Positions 31,525-41,266 are shown, counted from the first letter of the stretch. The stretch: DNA of 64,000 bases from Halomonas sp. CH40 (GCA_041875495.1 CP112982.1:62001-126000); one strand, 5' to 3'. Program-made: numbers and translations. The notes: generated by a model from the letters alone, not told the origin.

Positions 31525-32549
31525 TGAGCATCAATCAGGATATGACCGGCCAGTTCGCGCTGGATATGCAAGGTTTTCAACGCCTTCAGCACACCGCACG
31601 CACCAATCCTGAGCAAGGCGTTGAAAGCGCTGCCCAGCAGTTTGAGGCGATCTTCGTGCAGATGATGATCAAAAGCATGCGTGAGGCAGTGCCAACCTCC
31701 GGCTTGATGAACAGTCAGGCCACGGATTCTTATCAGTCGATGCTTGATCAGCAGTGGTCACAGGTGATTGCCTCCAAGGGGATGGGGCTGGCCGATGCCC
31801 TGGTCAACCAGCTTGAGCGTCAGGGCGCTTTTCAGCGTAGTGAGAGCGTTGCCGGGAAAGATAGCGATACTCAGGCGTTGATTGCCGGTATCCCTCGTGG
31901 CACTCCTCAGCCGCTGAGTGGTAAGGATTCCCTGGCAGTTGAGACGCCGCAGGGCGCGGCTGATGCTAGTGATTTTCTGAACCAGATTGAAACCAGCCGC
32001 ACAGCGCCCCCGCCATCAGTGGCGCCAGAAGCGCCAGGTGCCGAACCAAGGTCCACCCAGTCTGATCATGTGCAGCAGTTCAAGGCGACTCTGGCTGAAC
32101 CTGCCCAACAGGCCAGCCAGGTTACCGGTGTACCGGCTGAGCTGATTCTGGCCCAGGCTGCGCTGGAAACCGGCTGGGGGCAGCATGCCATCTCAACTCA
32201 GGACGGCCAGAACAGCCACAATCTGTTTGGTATTAAGGCAGGCAGCCGCTGGGAAGGCAAAACCACGGACATTGTGACCCACGAATATATCGGCGGGAAA
32301 CGGACTCAGGTAGTTGATACCTTTCGCGTTTATGATTCCTACACTGATGCTTTTACCGACTACGCTTCGCTGATCGGCAACAATCCGCGCTATGGTGAGG
32401 TTGTCAACGCAGATAGCCCGCAACAGGCAGCGCAAGCTCTGCAGACCGGTGGCTACGCAACCGACCCGCGCTACGCTGACAAATTGGTGGCCGTCATGCA
32501 GACCCTTGGCCAACTGGAAACGGGTAACTTGCTGGCCCAATCACGCTAA
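31524..32549 (+). CDS. flgJ: Flagellar rod cap / peptidoglycan hydrolase FlgJ (GTG start)
   Basis: FlgJ caps the growing rod and cuts the cell wall. The 341 residues have an N-terminal rod-binding domain (residues about 25-110, QFEAIFVQMMIKSMREAVP), a Ser/Pro/Ala-rich linker, and a C-terminal glucosaminidase domain from about 185, with the catalytic-Glu motif QAALETGWGQHA and NLFGIKAG. The GTG at 31524 overlaps the flgI stop. It is the last gene before a separate sigma-28 promoter for flgKL. Confidence 0.94.
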   Translation: MSINQDMTGQFALDMQGFQRLQHTARTNPEQGVESAAQQFEAIFVQMMIKSMREAVPTSGLMNSQATDSYQSMLDQQWSQVIASKGMGLADALVNQLERQGAFQRSESVAGKDSDTQALIAGIPRGTPQPLSGKDSLAVETPQGAADASDFLNQIETSRTAPPPSVAPEAPGAEPRSTQSDHVQQFKATLAEPAQQASQVTGVPAELILAQAALETGWGQHAISTQDGQNSHNLFGIKAGSRWEGKTTDIVTHEYIGGKRTQVVDTFRVYDSYTDAFTDYASLIGNNPRYGEVVNADSPQQAAQALQTGGYATDPRYADKLVAVMQTLGQLETGNLLAQSR

Positions 32550-32562
32550 TCAAACTTGACCC

Positions 32563-32589
32563 TCAAGTATTGAGGCATCAGGCCGATAA
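32563..32589 (+). promoter_or_regulatory. Sigma-28 (FliA) promoter for flgKL
   Basis: TCAA, exactly 15 bases, then a perfect GCCGATAA. The -35 has one mismatch from TAAA. It lies in the 62-bp gap between flgJ and flgK, as expected for late hook-associated genes. Confidence 0.85.
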
Positions 32590-32617
32590 CTAGCCCATCG
32601 GCTTAAGGAAAATGACC

Positions 32618-35308
32618 ATGAGCATGTTCTCGATAGGGTTAAGCGGCCTGAATACCGCACAAAGTGCCCTCAATACCACCAGTAATAACATCAGCAATGT
32701 CTACACACCCGGCTATAACCGGGAAATTGCTCAGCTGGGTGAAGGTCCCGCAGGCTCAAAGGGCGTTCAGGTCAATGATATCGAGCGCCAGTTCAACCGC
32801 TTTGTGGCTGATCAGCTTAACGATGCCAAAACGCAGTCCAGCGCGTTGCAGGCCTACGAAGGGCAGATTAACCAGATTGATAACCTGCTGGCGGATCGCG
32901 ATGCGGGCCTTGCCCCGCTAATGCAGAACTTCTTTTCCTCACTTGAAGACCTTTCCAGCGCCCCCTCAGACCCGGCGGCGCGTCAAGGCGTTATTGGCGC
33001 GGCCCAGACAATGACGGCTCAGTTCCGTTCGTTTGATGGCTATTTGCAGGATATGCAAAGCAACGTCAACAGTGAAATCAAGGATGAAATCATCCAGATC
33101 AATAATACGACCAAACAGATTGCTGGGTTGAATCGTGAAATCGCCCTGGCGCGCGCTCAAACCGGTGAAGCGCCCAATAGTATGTTAAACCAGCGTGATC
33201 ATCTGATATCCGAACTGAACGAGTCGATGGATATCCGCCTGAATATTCAGGATGGCAAATCCTATAACGTCAGCCTGCCGAACGGGCAGCCTCTGGTGAC
33301 AGGCACTAATGCGCTGAAGCTTGAACCGGTAGCGTCAGACCTAGATCCTCAGAGGACGGTGGTTGGCTATAGAGATGCCAATGGTAAGGTGACCGAGCTG
33401 GATGAAAATCTGATTCAGGGAGGCCAGCTAGGTGGCCTGATGAGCTTTCGTCAGGAAACTTTGGATCGCACTCAAAATCAGGTTGGTCAACTGTCAGTGG
33501 CATTAACAACTGCCTTTAATGAGCAGCACAGGCAAGGCTTCGATCTCAATGCTAAGCAAGGCGAAAACTTTTTTACTATTGGTGAGCCGCAAGGGTATAG
33601 CCGTTCTGATAATAGTGCAGATATTTCTTCTATTGCGTTTGACCCTACGCGCGTTGATGACTTGCGTGCAGCAGATTATCAGGTGAAGTACGACAACGGT
33701 ACGTTTACTGTTACGCAGCAAGATACAAAAAAAGAAGTTGATGCTGATTGGGATGGAGAAGTTCTCGCATTTGGCGGTGTAAACATGACTTTTACTGGCG
33801 CACTCTCTAATGGTGATACCTTCGAAGTGCAACCAGTACGTAGTGCTGCAGGTGATATGGGTGTGCGTATCAATGACCTTGATAAAATCGCTGCCGCTCA
33901 AGGCCCTGTTCGCCCGATGCCTTACTCGACAGTTGATTTTCAATCACAAAATACAGCTCGGCTCGGAGACACTGATAGTATCCAAAGCGTTTTTCAAAAT
34001 GGTGTTACAAGAAGCGAGGCATCTGGTCTTAAGCCAATTGCCTTTATTCCAGAAGGCACAAAAAATATCGAAATTGAACTTGATGCTTTCAGCTTAGATG
34101 ATGACATCCAGCTGTTTAGCCGAGATGGTAAGCATCTAGTAGGTACACCTGTAGAAGGTAGTGACCCGGATGTTACATGGTCTATAAATGGAGTAAATTC
34201 AGCAGCTGATGTAGAAAACAAAATTTTTACAGTGGAGAATGGCTTTACCCCAGGCACATCATATAATTCTGAAGATCTCTTTAGTTATGAAGGAGCGTTA
34301 TATTCTAATGAAATTAAAGATGGCTCTGAATTTACTTCAGATAAAAATATAACGTTTACTTATACTGGAGATGGTGCGAGATTTGAAAGTAATACTCAAA
34401 CCAGAAGTCAAACTGATAGTTATCATGCACAAGAGCGCCTAAGAATTGATAGTGCGGAAGAATCGCTGTTCTTGCTAATTTCCGGTAATGGTAGTTTTAA
34501 TATCAAGGTTAGCTGGGACGAAACATCTGGCCCTTCTGGTGCTAGCGGTGTTGCTGTAGATAATAGCCCTATTGGTCGGGTTCAAGACCAGCTCAAAGTT
34601 AGTGATGTTGAAGTAGCACCTGGGTTTAAGGAGATGGATAACAACTACCGCCCCCCTAGCTTTGCGGTAAAAGCGGCAGACGATGGCTCACTAAGCCTAG
34701 GTTTTTTCGGAGCTGATAGTGAAAATAACCTATTTGTTTCTCCCGATGCAGGCGCAGTGCCTAGCTCTCCACCGCCATCTGGCGTATTTAGTGTCTTTAA
34801 GGAGGACGGTACAGAAATTGATAATGTCCTCTCAGTCAACTCAGGTACAGGCGACACCCTTGCCGTGGGCGAGCAACTAACAATCAAAGATGATGCCACA
34901 GGTAAAACGATTTTAAGGTTCACTATTGATGAGTTACCCAGTGAAGGTACTAGTGGTGTTACCTTTACAGGCTTATCAGGCGCTATTGGCCCAGGCGATA
35001 ACCGCAACGTGCTGGAGTTACAGGATCTGCAGAGTCAGCCGATTGTCGGTGGGAGTGCATCACTAAGCAGCGCCTATGGCGGGATTGTCAGCGATGTGGG
35101 TAATCGCACCAATATTACCCAGGTCAATCTGGATGCCCGCCAGGGGCTGACGGATCAATTGCGTGCCGTTCAGCAGTCCGAGTCCGGGGTCAATCTTGAT
35201 GAAGAGGCGGCTAATCTGATTCGCTACCAGCAGTACTATCAGGCCAATGCGCAAGTGATTGATTCGGCGACGACGATCATGGATACCATTCTCGGTCTGC
35301 GCAGTTAA
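32618..35308 (+). CDS. flgK: Flagellar hook-associated protein 1 FlgK, unusually long
   Basis: FlgK joins hook and filament. At 896 residues it is far longer than E. coli FlgK (547). The ends are conserved: MSMFSIGLSGLNTAQSAL and NTTSNNISNVYTPGYNR, and the C-terminus NLDEEAANLIRYQQYYQANAQVI. The middle, about residues 300-790 (33500-34970), is much more AT-rich than its surroundings and encodes a large exposed insertion rich in Asp, Ser and Gly. The start at 32618 has AAGGA eight bases upstream; the ATG two codons earlier is too close. FlgN should be the chaperone. Confidence 0.93.
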   Translation: MSMFSIGLSGLNTAQSALNTTSNNISNVYTPGYNREIAQLGEGPAGSKGVQVNDIERQFNRFVADQLNDAKTQSSALQAYEGQINQIDNLLADRDAGLAPLMQNFFSSLEDLSSAPSDPAARQGVIGAAQTMTAQFRSFDGYLQDMQSNVNSEIKDEIIQINNTTKQIAGLNREIALARAQTGEAPNSMLNQRDHLISELNESMDIRLNIQDGKSYNVSLPNGQPLVTGTNALKLEPVASDLDPQRTVVGYRDANGKVTELDENLIQGGQLGGLMSFRQETLDRTQNQVGQLSVALTTAFNEQHRQGFDLNAKQGENFFTIGEPQGYSRSDNSADISSIAFDPTRVDDLRAADYQVKYDNGTFTVTQQDTKKEVDADWDGEVLAFGGVNMTFTGALSNGDTFEVQPVRSAAGDMGVRINDLDKIAAAQGPVRPMPYSTVDFQSQNTARLGDTDSIQSVFQNGVTRSEASGLKPIAFIPEGTKNIEIELDAFSLDDDIQLFSRDGKHLVGTPVEGSDPDVTWSINGVNSAADVENKIFTVENGFTPGTSYNSEDLFSYEGALYSNEIKDGSEFTSDKNITFTYTGDGARFESNTQTRSQTDSYHAQERLRIDSAEESLFLLISGNGSFNIKVSWDETSGPSGASGVAVDNSPIGRVQDQLKVSDVEVAPGFKEMDNNYRPPSFAVKAADDGSLSLGFFGADSENNLFVSPDAGAVPSSPPPSGVFSVFKEDGTEIDNVLSVNSGTGDTLAVGEQLTIKDDATGKTILRFTIDELPSEGTSGVTFTGLSGAIGPGDNRNVLELQDLQSQPIVGGSASLSSAYGGIVSDVGNRTNITQVNLDARQGLTDQLRAVQQSESGVNLDEEAANLIRYQQYYQANAQVIDSATTIMDTILGLRS

Positions 35309-35323
35309 CCCAGGAGCTAAGCT

Positions 35324-36619
35324 ATGATGCGTATCAGTTCGGTCACCATGTTTGAGCAGAGCACGGCGTCGATTAACCGTCAGCAAAGCGATTTTCTTGA
35401 GGTTAGCCAGCAGATTGCCAGTGGTCGTCGTGTGGTTAATCCCTCTGATGACCCTCAGGCGGCTTCCCGTGCCGTGCGGGTAGACCAATCCATAGCGGTG
35501 ACAGAGCAATATGCAGAAGCTCGTGTCAGCGTGCGTAACTCGCTTTCCCAGACCGAGAGCATCCTCAATAGTGTCAGCGATGCGGTGACCAGTGCCAAGA
35601 CGCTGTTGGTACAAGCATCCAGCGACACCTTAAGCGATGCTGACCGTCAATCGGTGGCCAGTGAGCTGCGCGGCGTTTACGAAACCATGATCGGCCAAGC
35701 CAACGCCACAGACGGTAACGGGCGTCATCTGTTCGGTGGCTATTCGGATAGCGCACCCCCTTTTGTCAAAAATACCGATGGCAATGTGGAATATCAAGGC
35801 GACAGTAATATCCGTGAACAGCGTATTGACGCTTCACGGCGCATGCCTGCCGCAGAGAATGGAGAGTCAATTTTTCAATCAGTGCCCAGTGGCGCAGGTT
35901 ATGTAGCGGAAGCGGTCAAAACGGATGACAGCGGTAGCCCATTGACAGGCCCAGCGGCACGTAACGATGGCAGTGTAACGTTTAGCGGCCCGCAAGTGGT
36001 TGATGTGAATAATGACGATTATGGCGACAGCTTCAGATTGAGCTTCGGTGGAGATGCTGATAAGCCGACGGTAAGCGTTCAGCGCTTTGAGGAGGGCGCT
36101 TGGGCAGACTACGACTCCGCTGGGGATGGCAGCTTAACGGATACAGCCTACACTGAAGGCGACAGCTTATCTTTTGGGGGTGTGGAAGTTACCTTGAACG
36201 GAACGCCGGAAAGCGGCGATCAGATTCTGGTATCCCAAGCAGGCAGTGAGCAGCGCGAGCCGAATCTGTTCAGAACCATGGAAGAAGCAATTCGAGTGTT
36301 GGAAACCCCTGCCGAAACCGACGCCCAGAAAGCGGATCTGCGTAATACCCTGAATACCTCCATGCGCGATCTGGATAATTCGCTGGATAACGTCCTAACC
36401 GTACGCGCCTCTGCCGGTGCACGCCTCAACGAACTGGATGTCGTGGATTCAGTAGGCAGCAACCGGATGCTCAACTATGAACAGACACTGTCAGATCTGG
36501 TAGACCTTGACTACGTGGAAGCCATTTCAGAATACAGCCTCCGCCAGGTAGGCCTGCAGGCCTCGCAGCAGGCCTTTGTGGATATCAAGGGCTCAACGCT
36601 GTTTGACTATCTGCGTTAA
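35324..36619 (+). CDS. flgL: Flagellar hook-associated protein 3 FlgL
   Basis: Second hook-filament junction protein, 431 residues (E. coli 317), so the central exposed part is again enlarged. The N-terminus MMRISSVTMFEQSTASI and SGRRVVNPSDDPQAASRAV are flagellin-like, as is the C-terminal EAISEYSLRQVGLQASQQAF. SD AGGAG lies seven bases before the first ATG. It ends the flgKL operon at a bidirectional terminator. Confidence 0.93.
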   Translation: MMRISSVTMFEQSTASINRQQSDFLEVSQQIASGRRVVNPSDDPQAASRAVRVDQSIAVTEQYAEARVSVRNSLSQTESILNSVSDAVTSAKTLLVQASSDTLSDADRQSVASELRGVYETMIGQANATDGNGRHLFGGYSDSAPPFVKNTDGNVEYQGDSNIREQRIDASRRMPAAENGESIFQSVPSGAGYVAEAVKTDDSGSPLTGPAARNDGSVTFSGPQVVDVNNDDYGDSFRLSFGGDADKPTVSVQRFEEGAWADYDSAGDGSLTDTAYTEGDSLSFGGVEVTLNGTPESGDQILVSQAGSEQREPNLFRTMEEAIRVLETPAETDAQKADLRNTLNTSMRDLDNSLDNVLTVRASAGARLNELDVVDSVGSNRMLNYEQTLSDLVDLDYVEAISEYSLRQVGLQASQQAFVDIKGSTLFDYLR

Positions 36620-36650
36620 CCAATCAACGAGATTTGATCTGAATACTGCT

Positions 36651-36683
36651 ACAAAAAAAGCCTCAGTCTGGGGCTTTTTTTGT
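36651..36683. terminator. Bidirectional terminator between flgL and fliR
   Basis: ACAAAAAAAGCC / GGCTTTTTTTGT with a short loop. A and T runs flank both sides, so it serves the convergent flgL and fliR transcripts. Confidence 0.9.
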
Positions 36684-36685
36684 GG

Positions 36686-37480
36686 TTAACCTCCCGCCTG
36701 CGCCATCAGTTCGATCAGTTCATGTAGAAACATCAGACCGTCGCTGAAAAGTCGTTCCAGGAAGCGTTGCAGGTCAGTCATGACGATCATCAGCAGGATG
36801 ATGCCGACAATCAGGGACGTGGGGAAACCGATATTGAAGATGGTGAGCTGTGGCGCTGAGCGGTTTAGAATCCCCAGCCCCAGGCTGATAATCAGCAGAG
36901 GTGCCATAATGGGCAGCGCCATTAGCATGCCGGAGGCAAAAATGGTGCCGCCATAGCGCGCCACAATCTCGAAGGCATTGGCGTTAAGCATGTCGATACC
37001 GATGGGCAAGCTTTGAAAGCTCATGACCAGGGTTTCAAGCACCATCAAGTGGCCATTAAGCGCCACAAACATCAACAGGGTAATCATATATAAGATACGC
37101 GACAGCACCATGATATTGGTGCCGCTGGCGGTATCAAAAAAGCTGGCAAAGGCCAGCCCCATCTGCAGGCCAATAAATTCCCCGGCGGCCTGTACAACGG
37201 CAAAGACAATCCGCATGACCAGCCCAATCGCCACGCCAATCACAACCTGTTCGGCAATGATGCCCACGCTTGCCCAAGACATCAGCGGTGCTTCAGGCAT
37301 CGGGGGCAATATAGGAGCAATGACCACGGCAATAACAGCTGCCAGGGCAACTTTTGCCTGGTTGGGAATGCTTGAGTGCCCCCAGACAGGGGAGGCCGCC
37401 ATAAAAGCGGTGATGCGCACAAACGGCCAGAAAAAAGCCACAAGCCAGGCCTGCAACTGGGCAAAGGTGACCTCAACCAT
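36686..37480 (-). CDS. fliR: Flagellar export gate protein FliR
   Basis: Inner-membrane subunit of the type III export gate (FliPQR), 264 residues with about six hydrophobic segments and the family pattern WPFVRITAFMAASPVWG near the start. It is the last gene of the fliF-fliR run. flhB, often next to fliR, is not here because the operon ends at a terminator facing flgL. Confidence 0.94.
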   Translation of the reverse strand: MVEVTFAQLQAWLVAFFWPFVRITAFMAASPVWGHSSIPNQAKVALAAVIAVVIAPILPPMPEAPLMSWASVGIIAEQVVIGVAIGLVMRIVFAVVQAAGEFIGLQMGLAFASFFDTASGTNIMVLSRILYMITLLMFVALNGHLMVLETLVMSFQSLPIGIDMLNANAFEIVARYGGTIFASGMLMALPIMAPLLIISLGLGILNRSAPQLTIFNIGFPTSLIVGIILLMIVMTDLQRFLERLFSDGLMFLHELIELMAQAGG

Positions 37481-37483
37481 GGC

Positions 37484-37753
37484 TTACATCACCATGGCGG
37501 GTAGTTCAGCAAACAGCCGTTGGGTGTAGTCCATGATCACTTGCAGCATCCAGGGGCCGGCCAGTACCAGGGTGGCAAACACCGCCAGAATCTTGGGAAT
37601 GAACGTCAGAGTCATTTCGTTGACCTGAGTGGCTGCCTGAAAAAGACTGATAATCAGGCCCGTTAATAGTGCCACCAGCAGTAAGGGGCCACCTAGCAGC
37701 AGGGTGACCCTCATACCTTGATAGGCAATGCTCATCACCATTTCGGGTGTCAT
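37484..37753 (-). CDS. fliQ: Flagellar export gate protein FliQ
   Basis: Small gate subunit, 89 residues as in E. coli, with two membrane helices (LLLGGPLLLVALLTGLIISL and the AVFATLVLAGPWML segment) and the usual QAATQVNEMTLTFIPK between them. GGAG lies seven bases before the ATG. Confidence 0.95.
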   Translation of the reverse strand: MTPEMVMSIAYQGMRVTLLLGGPLLLVALLTGLIISLFQAATQVNEMTLTFIPKILAVFATLVLAGPWMLQVIMDYTQRLFAELPAMVM

Positions 37754-37783
37754 GAGACAACTCCAGCACCGACGCGCGGCGCG

Positions 37784-38596
37784 CTAAAGCATGTAAAAAC
37801 TTTCTGCCAGCGAACCGACAATCAGCTGCCAGCCGTCCACCAATACAAAAAGCATCAATTTGAACGGCAGTGAGATGGTGATAGGGGGTACCATCATCAT
37901 GCCCAATGCCATCAAGGTGCTGGCCACTACCAGGTCGATAATCAGAAAGGGAATGAAAATCGTGAAACCGATCTGGAAAGCGGTTTTCAACTCGCTGGTG
38001 ACAAAAGAGGGCAGTAATACGCGCATGGGCAGATCTTCCGGGCCTTCCATAGGGCCTATATCCGCCAGACGTGCAAATAGAGCTATATCAGGTTCGCGGG
38101 TCTGTGCCAGCATGAACTCACGAAAAGGCTGTTGAGCCACGACCAAAAACTCTTCAAAGTTGATCTGCTCTTCGGACAGCGGCACCCAGGCGGTCTGGTA
38201 CACCTGGTCAAGCACGGGTGACATGATAAAGAAGGTTAAAAAAAGCGCTATTCCGAGTAATACCTGATTAGGCGGCGTTGCCTGGGTACCCATGGCGGTG
38301 CGCAGCAGACTCAGCACAATGATGATGCGCGTAAAGCTGGTCATCATTAGTAACATGGCGGGCAGGAACGCCAGCGAACTGAGAAACAGTAGGGTTTGCA
38401 GCGATACCGACCACTGCTGGCCACCATCTTCCATGGGCTCACTGATAATACCCGGCAGCTGTTGAGCAACGCTGACATCCGGTAAGCACAGCAGCATAAT
38501 GGCCAGGCAAACCCATAGCCCGAGCACTGGCCGGGTACTGAAGGCTATGAGGGGCGCAGTGCGTCGCAGAGAAATCGTCGGTATCCGCTGGCTCAT
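37784..38596 (-). CDS. fliP: Flagellar export gate protein FliP
   Basis: Core gate subunit, 270 residues. It has an N-terminal signal-like segment, then [37 protein letters not shown] and [22 protein letters not shown], all family signatures. The ATG overlaps the fliO stop (ATGA), so the two are translationally coupled. Confidence 0.96.
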   Translation of the reverse strand: MSQRIPTISLRRTAPLIAFSTRPVLGLWVCLAIMLLCLPDVSVAQQLPGIISEPMEDGGQQWSVSLQTLLFLSSLAFLPAMLLMMTSFTRIIIVLSLLRTAMGTQATPPNQVLLGIALFLTFFIMSPVLDQVYQTAWVPLSEEQINFEEFLVVAQQPFREFMLAQTREPDIALFARLADIGPMEGPEDLPMRVLLPSFVTSELKTAFQIGFTIFIPFLIIDLVVASTLMALGMMMVPPITISLPFKLMLFVLVDGWQLIVGSLAESFYML

Positions 38597-39054
38597 GAAC
38601 TTGAATCGGACTTGTCGGAATCAGAAAACATGGTAGTGCCACCTTGTCGTTTGATGGCGTGGGCAAAGCGCTGGGCGAAGGGTTCTTCGCTATCATTGCG
38701 ATGCGGTTCTGGCGGCGCGGGCAGTTCATGCAGCTTGCTGATCTGGCCATTGCCGACGCCCAGAACCAGCCAGGTGCCTTCTATTTCAACGACCACGACC
38801 CGTTCACGATTACCTACCGCCGTGCTGCCAACCACCTGTAGGCGGGCGCCCTGACGAACGTGACGATTACCCCAGCGCTTCAGAATAGCCGCACATATCA
38901 GGATGATAGCGACAACCAGCGCAAGCGCCGCCGCCGTTTTGCCCAGCGCCGCCATTCCGATCAAGGCATCGCTATTGCTTCCGGCGCTTTGCAAGGCGCT
39001 GGAAGCTGCGTCACCTGAGCCTGCCGCGGCAGCCGTGTTGGCGTCGTTGTTCAT
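38593..39054 (-). CDS. fliO: Flagellar biosynthesis protein FliO
   Basis: Small membrane protein that helps FliP assemble. The 153 residues have one membrane helix ([15 protein letters not shown]) after an Ala/Ser-rich start, then a basic cytoplasmic part with [23 protein letters not shown], the typical FliO core. It overlaps fliN and fliP by 4 bases each. Confidence 0.9.
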   Translation of the reverse strand: MNNDANTAAAAGSGDAASSALQSAGSNSDALIGMAALGKTAAALALVVAIILICAAILKRWGNRHVRQGARLQVVGSTAVGNRERVVVVEIEGTWLVLGVGNGQISKLHELPAPPEPHRNDSEEPFAQRFAHAIKRQGGTTMFSDSDKSDSSS

Positions 39055-39635
39055 CGGTTCAGCTTGTGAATCCGCTCAGACGGTGTGATGATCTCGGTAA
39101 TACGAATGCCGTACTTGTCTTCGATCACGACCACTTCACCTTGAGCGATCAGGTAGCCATTGATTAGGATGTCCATCGGCTCGCCCGCCAAGCCATCAAG
39201 TTCAATCACTGAGCCTTGTGCCAGCTCCAAAAGCTGTTTGATTGTCAGCTTGGTACGCCCTAGCTCAACGGTCAGCTTGACCGGGATATCCATGATCATT
39301 TCAAGATCACGGGCGTTGCCATGGCCGTTTGACTGACTCAGCGGTGGAAAGACATCACTGCTGGCCTGCCTGGCCTCAACTGGTTCGGAGGCGGCTTGTT
39401 CAGTCGCAGACGAAGCTTCTTCTACCGCCTGCTGTTCGGCCATGGCCGCTGCCCAAGGGTCGCCGCTTTCATCCATGCCGGTTCTACTGCTGCCCTGGTC
39501 ATCCTTGTCCGACTGTGCCTGGTCAAATGCATCATCAGCGTCTGCGCTGTCGTTGTCTGCCGCCTGCTCGGACATGGCAGCCGCCCAATCATCGTCAGAA
39601 ACGTTCTGATCGTCAGGCTTGTTGGGATCAGTCAT
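39051..39635 (-). CDS. fliN: Flagellar motor switch protein FliN, long acidic N-terminus
   Basis: C-ring subunit needed for switching and export. The 194 residues are longer than E. coli FliN (137): the first ~105 are low-complexity and acidic (many Asp, Ala, Gln, Ser), then the SpoA domain starts at IMDIPVKLTVELGRTKLTIKQL and runs to the end (GYLIAQGEVVVIEDKYGIRI). It overlaps fliM and fliO by 4 bases. Confidence 0.95.
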   Translation of the reverse strand: MTDPNKPDDQNVSDDDWAAAMSEQAADNDSADADDAFDQAQSDKDDQGSSRTGMDESGDPWAAAMAEQQAVEEASSATEQAASEPVEARQASSDVFPPLSQSNGHGNARDLEMIMDIPVKLTVELGRTKLTIKQLLELAQGSVIELDGLAGEPMDILINGYLIAQGEVVVIEDKYGIRITEIITPSERIHKLNR

Positions 39636-40684
39636 GCGTTGGATTCCTTGGCTTTCTGTCGTACGGACTGGGTTAAAAAGTCATTGGACGAGACGTCATT
39701 CATTGCCGCGTGATCAATCATGCGTAGAACTCTGAGCGCACGCTGCTGTTTCTGGCTACCGAAGTGGCATTCCATCACTGGCACGCCATCCACGTGAGCG
39801 CTGACGACGTTAGGGATATCCACTGGCAGTACGTCGCCCTTTTTCAGCCCCATTACCTGGCCGATACGGCTGGATATCTGAGCAAATTCGGCTACCAGCT
39901 CAACCTCTGAGTGCTGAATCTCGCTGGCCATGCGTTTGTTCCAGGTGCCGTCCTGATCGTGATTGCTATCGTTGATCGGGTTGGCCAGCAGATCGCGCAA
40001 TGGCTCGATCATGGCGTAGGGCAAACAGACCTGAAAATGGCTGCTCAGGTTACCGACCTCAAGGTTGAACTTGGTGTTCACCACAATTTCGTTGGGTGAG
40101 TTGGTGATATTGGCGAACTTGGATTGTACTTCGGAGCGTAAAAAGCTGGTTTCCAGCGGGTAGACGACCTTCCAGGCTTCCTGGTAGGCATCCAGCGCCA
40201 GATTCAACAAACGCTGGATAATACGCTGCTCGGTATTGGTAAATTCACGCCCATCAGACTTGGTGACAAAACGCCCGTCCCCACCAAAAAGGTTGTCGAC
40301 CACCATAAACACCAGATTGGGTGGAAACACGACCAGTGCCGAGCCACGCAGTGGCTTGAGCGCCACTATATTCAGGTTGGTAGGCACTGGCACGTTACGC
40401 GCAAAATCGCTAAAACTTTGGTAACGTACTGATTCAACCGTGATATCTGCGCTACGCCGGATCAGGTTAAAAAGCCCGGTACGAAAGTAGCGCGCAAAGC
40501 GTTCGTTGATGAAGTCCAAGGCGTGCAGGCGCTCGCGAATGACGCGATGCTGCGTGGATGGATCGTACGGACGAATCCGCGATTCATCATTTTGTGATGA
40601 TGAAGAGGATGGCTCGTCATCACCGCTGACGCCTTTCAACAGGGCATCGATTTCTTCCTGGGACAGTAGATCGTCCTGTGACAT
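39632..40684 (-). CDS. fliM: Flagellar motor switch protein FliM
   Basis: C-ring subunit that binds phospho-CheY. The 350 residues begin with the CheY-binding peptide LLSQEEIDALLKGV, then a Ser/Asp linker, the middle domain (LHALDFINERFARYFR near 55) and a C-terminal SpoA-like domain with LPVDIPNVVSAHVDGVPVM. It overlaps fliN by 4 bases and follows fliL by 21 bp. Confidence 0.96.
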   Translation of the reverse strand: MSQDDLLSQEEIDALLKGVSGDDEPSSSSSQNDESRIRPYDPSTQHRVIRERLHALDFINERFARYFRTGLFNLIRRSADITVESVRYQSFSDFARNVPVPTNLNIVALKPLRGSALVVFPPNLVFMVVDNLFGGDGRFVTKSDGREFTNTEQRIIQRLLNLALDAYQEAWKVVYPLETSFLRSEVQSKFANITNSPNEIVVNTKFNLEVGNLSSHFQVCLPYAMIEPLRDLLANPINDSNHDQDGTWNKRMASEIQHSEVELVAEFAQISSRIGQVMGLKKGDVLPVDIPNVVSAHVDGVPVMECHFGSQKQQRALRVLRMIDHAAMNDVSSNDFLTQSVRQKAKESNA

Positions 40685-40705
40685 GACGGCTCCGAGTTCC
40701 CGGGG

Positions 40706-41191
40706 TTATTGCACAATAAATTCAGTGAACAGCACTTCGCGCAGTTCCAGCGGAGGCTGGTTTTCGGTCAGCGGCACTTCCAGCCGGTTGCGAATGCGCT
40801 GAGAGAGCAGTTCCTTGCCTTCCGGCGATGTCAGGTCATTGGCCTGCATGGCTGATAGCGCCGTGATCAGGCGGCTGCGAACCTGAGGCATATGCTCTTC
40901 CAGAATGGTTTTGCTTTCTTCATCACCCACGCGCAGCGTGATGCCGGTATACAGTAGGCGAGAAGCACGGTCATCAGCCAGGTTGACGGTAAAAGGCTCA
41001 ACTTCGACAAAAATCGGTGATTGACGCTGTGGAACGGCTTCCTGAGCTTGCTCGCCATTGCCGTTATTTGTTTGGTTCATCACCATATAAATGGCGGCTG
41101 CTGCGCCGCCAGATGACAATAGCACCAGAATGATCATGATCCAGAGCAGTTTTTTAGACCCGCCGCTTGATTCTGCCATCGTATTTCCCAT
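40706..41191 (-). CDS. fliL: Flagellar basal body-associated protein FliL
   Basis: Inner-membrane protein that supports the stator. The 161 residues have one helix near residues 15-36 (LLWIMIILVLLSSGGAAAAIYMV region), a Gln/Asn-rich linker and the FliL periplasmic domain with FVEVEPFTVNLADD and VLFTEFIVQ at the C-terminus. Either the ATG at 41191 (AAGGAG only two bases away) or the one at 41179 may be used; the second gives a more usual N-terminus. Confidence 0.9.
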   Translation of the reverse strand: MGNTMAESSGGSKKLLWIMIILVLLSSGGAAAAIYMVMNQTNNGNGEQAQEAVPQRQSPIFVEVEPFTVNLADDRASRLLYTGITLRVGDEESKTILEEHMPQVRSRLITALSAMQANDLTSPEGKELLSQRIRNRLEVPLTENQPPLELREVLFTEFIVQ

Positions 41192-41247
41192 GTCTCCTTG
41201 CGCTGGGCACCATTATGCCCGTTACGCCTTGTTGTGATGAAACGAAC

Positions 41248-41266
41248 AGGCTCGCAGTGCGAGCCT
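41248..41266. promoter_or_regulatory. Hairpin in the fliK-fliL gap
   Basis: AGGCTCG-CAGTG-CGAGCCT is a perfect stem in the 135-bp gap between fliK and fliL, the only sizeable break in the fliF-fliR run. The minus-strand tail (TGTTCGTTT) is a weak U tract, so partial termination or mRNA processing is possible. On the plus strand the tail is ATCTTTT but no plus gene ends here. Confidence 0.45.
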
